Shown here one piece after another: positions 1 to 9,444 of a stretch of DNA of 64,000 nt. The position numbers and the translations under genes are program-made. This stretch comes from Lepiota brunneoincarnata (Eukaryota; Basidiomycota; Agaricomycetes; Agaricales; Agaricaceae), in assembly GCA_023014365.1 (NCBI GenBank), contig JAEBUN010000034.1, positions 62,001-126,000 of the forward strand. The letters run 5' to 3'. The notes beneath the pieces were generated by a model. That model was not told the origin of the DNA. It made no database searches and worked only from the letters and a program-made list of their open reading frames with translations. Each line of letters begins with the position of its first letter. The first letter of the stretch is position 1.

Positions 1-480
1 ACATAACGTGCGGTAGGTGCCAATACCACTTTTTGACATCTCCATCTGTAGCTTTGTACAACATTTGCCGCACATCCCAGTGGGCTCTCTCAATAATCCC
101 GTTCACTTTGGAATTGTAAGGAGATATCATTACTCCTTTTATCCCATATTTTTCTTCCAGCCATCGAACAGCTTTCTTAAATGGAGAACCGTTGTCCGTG
201 ACAATCTTCACTATACAGCCCCATCGGCAAATGATATCTTCAAATAACCACTGCGCAATCGAACTAGCATTCTCTTTTCTCAAAGCTTTTGCCTCCATCC
301 AGGATGACAGTCCCCACCTTCCATGCACAATGTAACTACACCCATTAGAACTTGGTGTCATATGTAGTGTGTCCACATGTAGCACTTGGAATATTGATGG
401 CGTGGGCGTTACTATTGGCGGCGTCTCGATGATTGCTTTTTGCCGTTGCTGGCATAGATGGTACGATTGCACATACCAAG
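1..480 (-). pseudogene. Integrase core of element E, incomplete
   Basis: Reading the minus strand gives a retroviral-type integrase catalytic core with the three acidic residues in order (VDTLHM, VTDNG, GIIER). It runs off the left edge of the window, so the C-terminus and any chromodomain cannot be judged. It is out of frame with the zinc-binding part upstream (412-822) because of a single-base indel near 465-470. Nothing suggests that it is still translated. Confidence 0.75.
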
Positions 481-778
481 CTGTATGTCTCCTTCAACTT
501 CCGGCCACCAGAACCTCTGCATTATAAGCTTAGTGGTTGCGTATATTCCTCTGTGTCCTAGGAAGTTGTGGCTGGCTTGCAACATATACATATGCTGCTC
601 CTTATCCACTACTAGCTGATGTTGACCGCTAGGACTTGTCCTATACAGTCTCCCCTCTTCATCCAAGAAGAAATGCTCCACCATATACTTAAGCTTATGC
701 AGATCCAGCTCATCCAAGCCTTCAGCTGCGCTACTGCCCCCTGTTTTCAGGAATTCCCTGACTTTGGGTATTCTTCCA

Positions 779-1517
779 TCATGTATTCGCACTGTATGTA
801 TCTGTCCTACGCGATTCATCATACGCTTCCTCTATCTCGGTCAACTTTTCCTCTTCAAAATCTGGCACTAGCCTGACATCTGTCATTAAGCTTAGTACTT
901 GTCGGTGCTTTTCTGGGCACGCTGGGTCTTCTATAACCCTAAGCTTAGCCTGTTGTTCATCCAAGTACTCTTCCCGAGCTTGATCCAGCTCATACTCAAA
1001 ATCATACACATCACGTGTCAGACCCTGGTTGAAGCCAGAGCAACTGTCGATCTCATCACAGAAGGCTTCCGAGGGTAACAGATCTGCAGCCCCCAGATCT
1101 TCTTTGATCAACTCAAACTCCTCTCCCTCGTCCTCGGATCCGTTGTCGAAACGACAGGCTGTCTCATCACCGGGATAGTAACGTCGTCTGGACAGTCCAT
1201 CCAGCCCAAATGTCTTCCCTTCTTTGTGTACTAGCATGAAGTGGAACGATCTAATGAAGTCCACCCAACGGTTTACAGTAGCGTTCAGGAGTTTTCCTGG
1301 GTTGTTTAACATCCCAAAGAGAAACTTCACATCTGTTTCCACCACTAGATTTCTCGATCCCCACAATAAATATTTCTCCTGTTCCAGCACCATTCTTAAG
1401 CCGCATAGCTCTCGCTTGGGCTGAGAATACCTCTGCTGTCTCTTGTCCAATAATATTGACCCAAACTTTGCATCATGTATAAGCTTAGCGTCTTCTACAT
1501 CTCTCTGATATATATAG
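779..1517 (-). pseudogene. RNase H domain of element E
   Basis: The minus-strand frame reads an RNase H fold typical of gypsy elements: KRQQRYSQPKRELCGLR corresponds to the conserved stretch around the catalytic glutamate, followed by a VVETDVKFLFGML segment with the catalytic aspartate. A long acidic linker rich in Asp and Glu follows and leads to the integrase. The 5' end of this domain is cut by the insertion of element A at 1518-1522. Three copies of the palindrome TAAGCTTA (887, 940, 1480) lie inside it. Confidence 0.75.
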
Positions 1518-1522
1518 TATCT
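1518..1522. repeat. Target site duplication of element A, left copy (gtatc)
   Basis: The five bases gtatc precede the TGTTAGAG end of the A LTR. The same five bases follow the other A LTR at 15450-15454. This marks one clean insertion event into the pol gene of element E. Confidence 0.93.
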
Positions 1523-1645
1523 GTTAGAGCCAGTGCGGGTTGGGACCGAAGTGGAGGGTCGGGGTGGTATCCTTGATATAAGGTAACCGGGGACGGGGCA
1601 AAGTCAGTACGTAGACTTCGGAACTGAGGCGGAGTACGTCGGGCG
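1523..1645 (-). repeat. Element A 3' LTR, first fragment
   Basis: This matches the first 120 or so bases of the right A LTR (14802 onward), starting TGTTAGAGCCAGTGCGGG. It stops at gggcg, where element B is inserted. The LTR resumes at 9836 after element B and the second gggcg copy. Confidence 0.93.
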
Positions 1646-2031
1646 TGTTACCCGGGTTAGGGGTTCGCTCTTGAGTAGCACGGCGTTCGTGGCAAGATGT
1701 CTATACAGACTTGGTCTTGTCCTACTAGGCGTGACTTAGAGACGACGGAGCACTATAGTCCAGCCGGTTTAAGGGCAAAGAGGTATAGGAGGCAAGAACT
1801 GTATAACACTAAGATAAGGATACAAGGTATTGTACTGTATCCTTATATACTTCTAAGTGTGGCTGTACTCCTACTATAATAATCCAGACCGGGGTAACTA
1901 TGAGTCAGAGATAAGAGAACATGAGGCGTATACTAAGAATAGTCCTTCTGATGTACACTACTGATAGTTTCATAGTGACATGGGAATGTGAACTAAAAAT
2001 AACTGTCCTTCTGATGTGGTTTCTGATAACA
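1646..2031 (-). repeat. Element B 3' LTR
   Basis: The LTR is 386 bp, begins TGTTACCCGGG and ends TCTGATAACA on the plus strand. It is almost identical to 9445-9830. In the sense direction it carries a TATATAAG box followed about 30 bp later by ATCTTAGTGTT, which is the predicted RNA start. Confidence 0.95.
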
Positions 2032-2068
2032 TTAGGTCCGTTTCTAGAGTTGTTTTCCATACAACTCG

Positions 2069-3337
2069 TTAGTTTCCTTCTTCCGGGTATTCGGCTAAGT
2101 AATTCGGTTTGTAGTAGTCGATCTGGGGTAGGTCAGTGGAGTCTGGTCTGGGGGGAATGACGGGGGAGAAGGTAGGAGTGGGAGTTCTGTGAAGATCGAG
2201 TATGGTGGCGGTTTCTGGGGATGGGGGTTGTCCTGGATAAAAGATATCATAGAGAAGGCGTCTGAAATGGGGACTTTCGATTCTTTCTTCTGGTGGGGTG
2301 AGTTGGTTTGTTTCAGAAGGAACCGCATGGTTCTCCTGTGATGTTTGATTCGGCCACGTCGTCGTAGCATTCCTCGTAATAATCGTCGTGGGTGAGATCG
2401 ATGTATCAATGGTGAGTTGTGGGAACGGTCGAGGGACGGGTTGTAGGATTTCTGGAGTAGGGGGCGTGTCGAGTCTTTCGACTTGGGCATTCGGTCCGTT
2501 TATGGCGCGGTTGAAAGACGGCGCAGTGAGGACATCTGTATTTGATGCAATCGTATGAGTAGTGTCCTGGGGCATATTGCTTGCATCCGAGGCAAGCAAA
2601 TTGGGGGCAATCCATGGCCCAGTGTCCTGTGTGTCTGCATTGGATGCAGACCGATCTGTCGGTGGTTCGGGGGTCGGTTCGCTGGTGAATGGGGTTGGGG
2701 GAGTTCCGAACCGGGATGTTGTTATTGGTGACGGTGTGGGTGGTGTCCTTGGTGGGGGTGAGAAGTCTGAAGGGATTTCTGATACTGGCGGGCTTTCTTC
2801 CCTTACTGGGGGCGGTGGTGATAATAGCGGCAGTGGTCGTCGTGGTAGTGGTGGGGATGGTTGTGGTGGGGGGCTGCGAGGTATGTACCTCATTTCGTTT
2901 GGGTAGGTTCTTTGACACCTTGGACATGAGGCCCGATCTTGAGCGGAGAAGTCGCTCGAGTGATTCTGCCCAGGCACGTTGCGTATTGTATGCAGTAGCG
3001 AGAGCCTTAGTCTGTCGTACGTGGTGGGTATAGTCGTACCAGAGTTGTCGGTCGTATTCTGAAATTGGAGTGTGTTCCAATTTAATCGTAAAGGCTCCGT
3101 CGGTGGCAGCCTCGCGCAGATCTCCGTCAGAAGGGTGATCTGGTCCATATGATCGTACTCCAGCTGTATGGTATCTAAGGGAGGCAGCTGGGGCGGCTGT
3201 TGGTTCTGGGGTGTCATTGGGGTCGGGGGTCTTGTCCCTAGGGGAGGCGTATGTTGCGGCGAAGGTGTGAGAGGGGGTGTAGGGAGACGGGGCCGGAACG
3301 GGAGTTGTTTGAAGTGTTGTATGTTCGACGCTTGCAT
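2069..3337 (-). CDS. Element B post-Pol ORF b (422 codons), overlapping ORF a in another frame
   Basis: This is an uninterrupted frame of 422 codons starting at ATG 3337 (MQASNIQHFKQL) and ending about 40 bp before the 3' LTR (EYPEEGN). It is proline-, threonine- and serine-rich with a less biased middle section (IQLEYDHMDQITLLTE) and a CPRC pair. It overlaps ORF a for about 1 kb in a different frame. The diverged copy C keeps the ATG and the same frame in pieces (56919-57344, 55605-55925). The C-terminal 80 residues lie beyond ORF a and have no competing frame, which favours a real product. Function unknown. The sense strand is T-poor, so part of the openness could be compositional. Confidence 0.5.
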   Translation of the reverse strand: MQASNIQHFKQLPFRPRLPTPPLTPSPQHTPPLGTRPPTPMTPQNQQPPQLPPLDTIQLEYDHMDQITLLTEICARLPPTEPLRLNWNTLQFQNTTDNSGTTIPTTYDRLRLSLLHTIRNVPGQNHSSDFSAQDRASCPRCQRTYPNEMRYIPRSPPPQPSPPLPRRPLPLLSPPPPVREESPPVSEIPSDFSPPPRTPPTPSPITTSRFGTPPTPFTSEPTPEPPTDRSASNADTQDTGPWIAPNLLASDASNMPQDTTHTIASNTDVLTAPSFNRAINGPNAQVERLDTPPTPEILQPVPRPFPQLTIDTSISPTTIITRNATTTWPNQTSQENHAVPSETNQLTPPEERIESPHFRRLLYDIFYPGQPPSPETATILDLHRTPTPTFSPVIPPRPDSTDLPQIDYYKPNYLAEYPEEGN

Positions 3338-3437
3338 TGTTTATGATAACGACGGAGGATGATGAGGAGGTTGGTGAAGGTGTTGTTGAAAAGGGGGGAG
3401 TGGTTTGGGGGCGAGTGAGGTCGAGGTTCATGGGCAT
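2313..3437 (-). CDS. Element B post-Pol ORF a: triple zinc-knuckle protein with one internal TGA
   Basis: ORF a starts at ATG 3437, three bases after the Pol stop (TAA 3441-3443) and in the same frame, so readthrough would fuse it to Pol. The N-terminus is Ser/Thr/Pro-rich and the middle is charged (EYDRQLWYDYTHH). The C-terminus has three cysteine-histidine knuckles: one CX2CX4HX4C (CIQCRHTGHWAMDC) and two CX2CX6HX4C. A TGA at 2406-2408 stops it after 343 codons. Copy C reads through this point and ends 31 codons later, matching the stop at 2313 here. Zinc knuckles suggest RNA or DNA binding. The role after integrase is unknown. Confidence 0.6.
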
Positions 3438-3440
3438 CTT

Positions 3441-6400
3441 TTAAGTACGTTTGTTGTGGGAGCGAAGTTGTCTTTGGCTGGTTCTGGTGGGTTCCTGTTC
3501 TTTCTGGGGAATTCCATGAGCTTCTTTATACTCGGTCAAGTATTCTTTGGCGTTTTCATGAAGCGTTTCGTCGGTGATCCATTCGTTCTCCGTGTGGGAG
3601 TATCCTTTCCATTTGACGTAGTATTGGAGTTTTCCACGATGTTGTCGGTGGTTTAGAATGGCTTCTATTTCGTATTCTTCTTCTTCATTGATGATGTCTG
3701 GTGGTGGTGGGGTCGGATGAGATCCGTATGCTTCTGTTTCGGTATATGGGGTTAGAAGATTTCTGTGGAATATTGGATGTATCTTCCATTTGATCGGAAG
3801 TTTTAGTTTGTAGGTGAGTGGTGATAGGACTTCTGTGATAAGGAAGGGTCCTAATCGTTTTGGGGATATTTTGTTGGAGATGAAGGGAAGTTTGAGGTTC
3901 TTGGCTTCTAGCCATACTTTTTGACGTGTTTCAAGGGGTTTGACAGTTCTTCTGGTTCTTTGTTTCATAATGTCGGCGGAGAGTTGATGTGCCGCGTGTG
4001 CTTCTTTTCTGGCATCATCAAGGAGTCTGATGCGTTTGTCTACTGATGGAAAGTTCGATGTTTCCATTACCGTGGGTATCGGTGGGGGGTTGTATCCCAT
4101 GATTAATTCAAATGGGGATTTTTGCCTCGAGGCATGTATTTTGGAGTTATGTGCGAATTCGGCAATAGGGAGGGTTTCTGACCAGTCAAGGGGATTCCTG
4201 GTACAGTATATGGCGAGATAGGTTTCGATTTCTTGATTGTATCGTTCTGTGGAACCATCTGTTTGGGGATGGTATGCGGTTGAAAATGCCTGTTGGATGT
4301 TAAGGCGTTTGGCTAGTTGTCGGAGGGAGTTGGCGGCAAATCTGGGGTCTCGATCAGATATGATCTTGTCGGGTAGTCCGAATCTGGTGAAGACTTTTTC
4401 TATTAATAGTCGTCCGATGTCATCGGCGTTTGATCGATCTGAGGTTGGGATGAAAATTACCCCCTTCGTAAGGCCGTGGTCCACCACGGACAATATCGCA
4501 TTATGGCCGGCGCTAGGTGGTAGACCGGTGATAAGATCCCATGAGATCTGGGCAAATGGGCGTTTAGAGGATGGCGGAGGGATCGGTTGAGTCGGCGCGC
4601 GATCCGGTCTGCGTATGATTTTGTGTTGCTGACACTCTGGACAGCCTTTGACGTAGTTCTTTATGAATGTCGACATTCCTGGCCAATATACTTCTTTCTT
4701 GGCGAGGCGGTATGTTTCCTGTTCTCCAGGGTGACCACGTGTAGGATGGTCGTGGTATCTTGCGATGACATCGCGTCTGAGTTGGAGGTCTTCTGGAATG
4801 ATGACACGTTCTTGGAACGTGAGAAGTGAACCGTTCGGGGTTGGAACTGTTCCGAAGTCCTTATCGGCGGCGTTAGGGTGGGCTTCTTTTAGGAGTTTGA
4901 ACGCTTCGGTGGTTCTAGCGTCGTATTTTGGTGATTCTGTGATTCTTTCTTGGAGTTCCATATCGATGGTGGCGATAAAGAGGTGTTCTGGGAATATTGT
5001 GATCAGGTTTTGATCTTCTATGTCGGCGGTGGCGACAAAGAGGTTCTTTGGAAGTATGGTGACATCTTCGTTATCGTTATCCTCATCAGGGATGTGGTCT
5101 GGACGTCTTGACAGTGCGTCTGGTGCGGGGATCTTTGATCCTGGAACGTGTTCTAGTTTGAAGTTGTAATCCGCGAGGGTCTGTACCCATCGTGCTTGTC
5201 GGCGGTTGATTTTCTGGGGTTTACGCCAGTAGGTTAGATTTTGGTGATCCGTTCTGATACGGACCGTATGGGGGCTGCCAAGGAGGTAGTGGCGCCATTC
5301 TTCGAGGGCTCGGATAATAGCAAGGAGTTCTCTGTCGTAGATGTCGTAATTGCGTTCCGCTGGTCCGAACGTCTTTGAGTAGAATGATACGGGTTTCCGT
5401 ATTCCGTTGATGTCGTATTGATATAGGACAGCTCCTGATGCGAATTTAGAAGCATCGGCTTCTATTTCGAAGGGTTTTGTGGAGTCGGGCATGAGGAGTA
5501 CCGGTTCCTTTAGGAATTCGTTTTTGAGTGTTTCGAATGCTTTCTGTTGTTCTTCTTTCCATTCGAATTTGTTTGATTTGGAAAGGAGTTGGTTCAGGGG
5601 TTTGGTATGGTGGGAGTAGTTGCGGATGAACTTCCGGTAGAAGTTACAAAATCCGATGAATTTCCGAATATGTCGGACAGTTTTTGGTATTGGCCAGTCT
5701 TCTATTCCTTTGAGCTTTCCGGGATCCATTTTGATCTCGTCTGGCGTGATGATCATGCCGAGGTATTCGAGTCGTTGTTTGTTGAACTCGCATTTCTCCG
5801 TTTTGAGGTAGAGGTCGTTTTCCTGCAGGATTTGCAGTACTTTCTCCGTAAGTCTGTCGGTTTCTTCCTTGGTTTTACCATAGATTAAAATATCATCCAT
5901 GTAGATGATGATTCCTCCTTTCTCCATTATTTCGGAGAATAATGTGTCCATCATATGTTGGAACGTCGCGGGACTGTTGCAAAGCCCGAAAAACATGACA
6001 GTCGGTTCGAAAAGACCCATGGGAGTCTTGAACGCTGCTTTCCATTGGTCGCCATCTTTGATTCTGACGTTATTGTATCCTAGGCGGACGTCGAGCTTAG
6101 TGAAATACTTAGCTCCTTTGAGTTTGTCCATGATAGAGGAAATCATGGGGATTGGGTAAGCGTTTTTGACGGTGTGATCGTTTAGATAACGATAGTCTTG
6201 GCAGGGTCGGAGGTCTCCTCCTTTCTTGGCAACAAAGAAAAAGGGTGATGCCATAGGGGATTTTGAGGGTCGGATGTACCCTTTTCGGAGGTTTTCATCT
6301 ATGAATTCTTTTAATGCTTTTTCTTCGGCAGGTGCCACCTGATAAGGTTTCATCGATTTTGCTTCGAATGTCGGTTTTAGTTCGATTTCGTGATCAAACG

Positions 6401-7280
6401 TTCTTGATGGTGGGAATCGTTCGGAGGCTTTCTTGTTGAATATTTTGGACCATCGGGCGAATCTCCGAGGGATCTCGGGTGTTTCCTTGTTTGATTCCGG
6501 TTGTTTTCCTTTTTGGTTTGCTGATCTTGTCGGATTATGTTGCTCATTGTGGAGCGTTGTGGCGTGTGTAGCTTTGGCGTTTACTTCTAATGGGGTTAGA
6601 AGCATGGGGTTCATTTCTCTTTCTAGAGAGAAGGTGTCGAGGTCAACATTTGACAGGTTGACGTATTCCTCGGGGTTTTCCTCGGGTTGAGAGGTTTTTC
6701 CAGCCATTATATCCATGGCGATGGAGTTGAGTTCGATAGGTCGTCGTAGGGTTCTGAGGAGTTTCGAGAAATCCTGATGGTCAATTTGTGGTTTCCAAGA
6801 GAATGTCTTGGTCTTCCAGTTGATGTCGGGGTTATATTGTTCCAACCAGGGAAATCCGATGATGAGGTCCTTCTCACCAGTGTTTGTGACGTACGCTTCT
6901 AGCGTGCAATCTCTTCAATCAATGATGGTTCTGATTTTGATGTATTCATGGATCTTGCCATGTTGATTATCAGTTCCGTCAACGTTACTGAGTGGAATTG
7001 GTTGGTCCAGCCGTTTGGTTTGATAACCATGTCGTTCAACGACTTTGTGGGAGATAAAGTTCCCTTGGGCTCCTGAGTCTATCAGGGCGGTGATGGCCAC
7101 GGGTTTTGATGTCCGTTCACTCCAAATCTCGATGGGTAGAAAAAGGGATCGTTTATTCGGGGATAGTCGTAATTGTACAGAGTTTATCGAGAAAATGTCC
7201 TTCTGGGAGTGAGAGTACGAAATGTCCTTCTGAGTTCTGGAACGTGCAGGGGCACATCTGTCGACAGCGTTCCTTTTTAA
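3441..7280 (-). CDS. Element B Pol: protease, reverse transcriptase, RNase H, integrase, chromodomain
   Basis: The frame is exactly 1280 codons from the -1 reading of the Gag stop region (TTA AAA AGG) to TAA at 3441, with a single TGA at 6915-6917 where copy D has GGA. Domains in order are: retropepsin with ALIDSGAQGNF (near 7070), RT with YMDD (near 5895), RNase H with EIEADAS and YDRELLAI, an integrase zinc region (H..H..CPECQQH), an integrase core with SWDLI, ISDRDPRF and STERYNQ, and a C-terminal chromodomain (YYVKWKGYSHTENEWI near 3610). The chromodomain places it among chromoviruses, whose integrases can be guided to histone marks. Full activity needs only the one nonsense to be bypassed. 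Confidence 0.93.
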
Positions 7281-7285
7281 AAATC
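7274..7285 (-). promoter_or_regulatory. Candidate -1 frameshift site joining Gag and Pol
   Basis: The Gag frame ends GAT TTT TAA in a run of five T and five A. The Pol frame is open immediately in the -1 phase (TTT TTA AAA). Copy D has the same run at its Gag end (60446-60455). No Pol start codon is needed if the ribosome slips here. The P-site TTT can re-pair perfectly, but the preceding GAT cannot, so this is not a canonical tandem-slip heptamer. Confidence 0.55.
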
Positions 7286-9085
7286 CTGGAATGGACGCAT
7301 CTCCGGATCCTCGGCTAGCGCGGAGTGGAGTTCTTGTTGGAGTTCTGGGTCGAGGTCATCGACCATTTGGCGCATCTGGGATGCAACTTCTGCGACGGCA
7401 AGGGAGTATTTGCGTTGCGGTGATTGCTGGGCGTTCCGGTTTGGGAATCCGGGACGAGTGTTTTGTTGTCCAGGGAAGGGACGGTTGGGGTTTCTCGCGG
7501 GACGAGGGGGATTAGTGCGCATTCCTGGGAAGCGTCTAGCTGGCGGTGGTTGGGGGCATTTACTGACCCAATGATCTTTGGCTCCGCATCGGAAGCATTC
7601 CTGGTTTTGGTATGATTTCATTTGTTGTCCGGTAACAACGGCATCTAACTCCAATGGTTCTTGTGCGGAGTTTTCTTCGGTGTATTCCGGTTGCGGTATT
7701 TCGGGATAAGGATCTTCGAATCCTTCTTCTATAGTGGCATGGTCTACTTCCATGGCATGTGGGTCACGTGGGGTAAACCGTGGAGCGTTGCTCCTTTGGT
7801 AGAATTGTGCGTAGGGCACATTGTTGTTTGGACGGCTCGGTCCGCGATTGGGTTGGTATTGGTTTCTTTGGGGAAACGTATTTCTGGGAGTGCCATAGAG
7901 GGCGTTGATTCGGCGGAAATTGTCATCGAGTTTGTTTGCTTGGGTGTACCAAGCGGTGATAGTTGTCGGAGGGTTTTCCGATTCGTCGATCTTCATGGCG
8001 ATGCGGCGATCGATTGCTTTGCGGTATAGATCGATTAGAGTGCGATCTTCGTTTAATCCGGATTGTCGGACGAGTTCTTTGAACTGAGCGTTGAACTCAG
8101 TCATTGGTTTACCTGCTTGATGCAGGGTTTGGAGTCTGGTGTGTGCGTACGCATGTTCGTCCGCTGGGGTGAAGTCGGCCCTAAGTCGGGCAGTGAAATT
8201 GTCCCATGACTCCATGACTATGGTTTGTCCTGGTGGAGTTTGGGCGTTTCTCTCGTGGAGGTATTGTCTAGCCCAGGCTCGGGCATCTCCTGATTGCATT
8301 GTCGAAAGGACGAATAGAGTCCTAGCGAGGTCGGTGTTGTAAGTGGTCGCATTGGCGAGCACGTAAACTTCACATTGGAAGATCCAATCTTCGAATAGTC
8401 TTCTAGTTCCATCGAAGGCGATGGGTTTGAGGAGTCCTAACTCCTTTGGGGTGGCTGCGGTGGCCATTATTTGTAATTGTCCTGGTGGCGGTGGCGGTGG
8501 CGATGGAGGTTGTGTTGGTCGGAACGGTGGAGCCGGTAGGGCTAAGGGTACGGTTGGTGCAGGTAATGCGGGTGGTTGTGGATCGGGATTTGATTGGTTG
8601 TCGTCTGTGATGTAGATGTCTGAGTCGTTGTCTTCTTGGGGTTTTCCTTGATTTACGGCGTATTCGTGGCGTGAGAGTAAATTTTCCTCTGATGTGGAAA
8701 GTCCTCTAGGTTGTTTGAGGGCGTTTTTGAGTCTTTGGAGTTTGTAGTCGTTTAATGGGTCTACTTTAGCACGGTATTCGTTGGCTTGTTTGCGTTTTTC
8801 TTCTTCTCGTTCGTAATGTTCTTGTAGTTCTTTTTCGTGTTGTAGTCTTTGTCGTTCTGCTAGTTCGTCAGCAAAACTTGTTCTTGTACGTGTTGATGTA
8901 CTTGGAGCGGGTGAGTCGAATGGGGATGGAGGATAGAACAGGGATGGTGTCTGAGTGGGGATAGGGTTTCTTCTGGGATCCGGGTTCTGGGTTCCTGATC
9001 CTGAGATTCTATTTCTCGATTTGGGAGGAGGGGGTGATGGGGATTCTCGGGCCGAGAATTTCTTTGGAGGCGTGGTGATATTTGT
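7277..9085 (-). CDS. Element B Gag, open frame with a 206-codon Met-free N-terminal extension
   Basis: From ATG 8467 the frame gives 396 residues with a capsid-type region (KPIAFDGTRRLFEDWIFQ), a spacer and one CX2CX4HX4C zinc knuckle (CFRCGAKDHWVSKC). The same frame is open for another 206 codons upstream to a TAG at 9086-9088 and contains no ATG, GTG or TTG there. The extension has a proline-rich part, a likely coiled coil (ERQRLQHEKELQEHYERE) and an acidic stretch. Copy D keeps the extension open (198 codons) although its coiled-coil part differs in length and sequence, which argues that it is translated. How it starts is unknown. Confidence 0.8.
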   Translation of the reverse strand, partial: TNITTPPKKFSARESPSPPPPKSRNRISGSGTQNPDPRRNPIPTQTPSLFYPPSPFDSPAPSTSTRTRTSFADELAERQRLQHEKELQEHYEREEEKRKQANEYRAKVDPLNDYKLQRLKNALKQPRGLSTSEENLLSRHEYAVNQGKPQEDNDSDIYITDDNQSNPDPQPPALPAPTVPLALPAPPFRPTQPPSPPPPPPGQLQIMATAATPKELGLLKPIAFDGTRRLFEDWIFQCEVYVLANATTYNTDLARTLFVLSTMQSGDARAWARQYLHERNAQTPPGQTIVMESWDNFTARLRADFTPADEHAYAHTRLQTLHQAGKPMTEFNAQFKELVRQSGLNEDRTLIDLYRKAIDRRIAMKIDESENPPTTITAWYTQANKLDDNFRRINALYGTPRNTFPQRNQYQPNRGPSRPNNNVPYAQFYQRSNAPRFTPRDPHAMEVDHATIEEGFEDPYPEIPQPEYTEENSAQEPLELDAVVTGQQMKSYQNQECFRCGAKDHWVSKCPQPPPARRFPGMRTNPPRPARNPNRPFPGQQNTRPGFPNRNAQQSPQRKYSLAVAEVASQMRQMVDDLDPELQQELHSALAEDPEMRPFQDF

Positions 9086-9430
9086 CTAGCGATCGATTAT
9101 CGCTAGAAGTATGAAGAATTGGGTGGCGATTATGGATATCCCTGAGTATAGATTCCACGATCTGACGACACAGCAGTGGCAGGGGCACGTGATGCGTTCG
9201 AGTTCTAGGGTGATGATTCGATAGGCGATGAGGGTGGCGGTAGAGGTGAAGACGAAAATGAGTAGGTAAGCCAGGTCTTCTGGCGGGGAGAGGTTGAGGG
9301 ACGTAGCGATGGCTACACAGAGAGGCGGTTTTCTTTCGTACGTCGTTTTGAACGACCAAGGTACCTCGACGCGTTTAGTACGTCGGTAAAGCAGAGCAGA
9401 GTAGAGGGCGAGCAAGAGATAAGCAGCAGA
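9086..9430 (-). CDS. Element B leader ORF with hydrophobic segments and no ATG
   Basis: The minus-strand frame is open from the primer site region to TAG 9086-9088. It reads about 110 codons with two clear hydrophobic stretches (DLAYLLIFVFTSTATLIAY and IIATQFFILLAII) and a cysteine cluster (CPCHCC). It has no ATG; the first TTG is at 9415. It lies in the same frame as Gag and is separated from it only by the TAG. Copy D keeps nearly the same peptide and the same TAG, but has a TGA (58371-58373) where B has CGA. It could be a leader peptide, an exon, or a chance frame. Confidence 0.35.
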   Translation of the reverse strand, partial: SAAYLLLALYSALLYRRTKRVEVPWSFKTTYERKPPLCVAIATSLNLSPPEDLAYLLIFVFTSTATLIAYRIITLELERITCPCHCCVVRSWNLYSGISIIATQFFILLAIIDR

Positions 9431-9431
9431 G

Positions 9432-9443
9432 TATCTTAGTGTT
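9432..9443 (-). promoter_or_regulatory. Element B primer site complementary to its own LTR (self-priming signature)
   Basis: One base inside the 5' LTR end lies the 12-mer tatcttagtgtt (plus strand), whose complement aacactaagata occurs in the LTR at 9604-9615. In the sense RNA the LTR copy sits about 30 bases after a TATATAAG box, where transcription should begin. Thus the RNA 5' end can fold back onto the primer site. This is the arrangement known from the fission yeast element Tf1. No tRNA 3'-end match was noticed. Confidence 0.75.
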
Positions 9444-9444
9444 T

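Larger units (their letters stand above)
1..1522 (-). mobile_element. Element E, 3' part (RNase H and integrase of an old Ty3/gypsy element)
   Basis: This is the downstream half of a minus-strand gypsy-type pol. From right to left it contains an RNase H segment (about 1517-1200), a linker, an integrase HHCC-like zinc region (HNFLGHRG near 560, with a CQQ-type cysteine partner only in a shifted frame near 440) and an integrase core down to position 1. The core shows a VDTLHM aspartate, a VTDNG aspartate and a GIIER glutamate. A one-base frame change lies near 465-470, where the frame moves from DIQ to a frame reading WYVQSYHLC. Removing element A and one copy of its target duplication joins this part exactly in frame to the RT at 15455 (WRVVGY / YIYQRDVE), so both parts belong to one element. 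Its 3' LTR lies outside the window. Confidence 0.85.

Noticed and set aside
2562..3033. Glycine- and valine-rich plus-strand frames over the post-Pol region
   Set aside because: They are the complement of the proline-rich ORFs a and b, with low-complexity sequence and no independent support.
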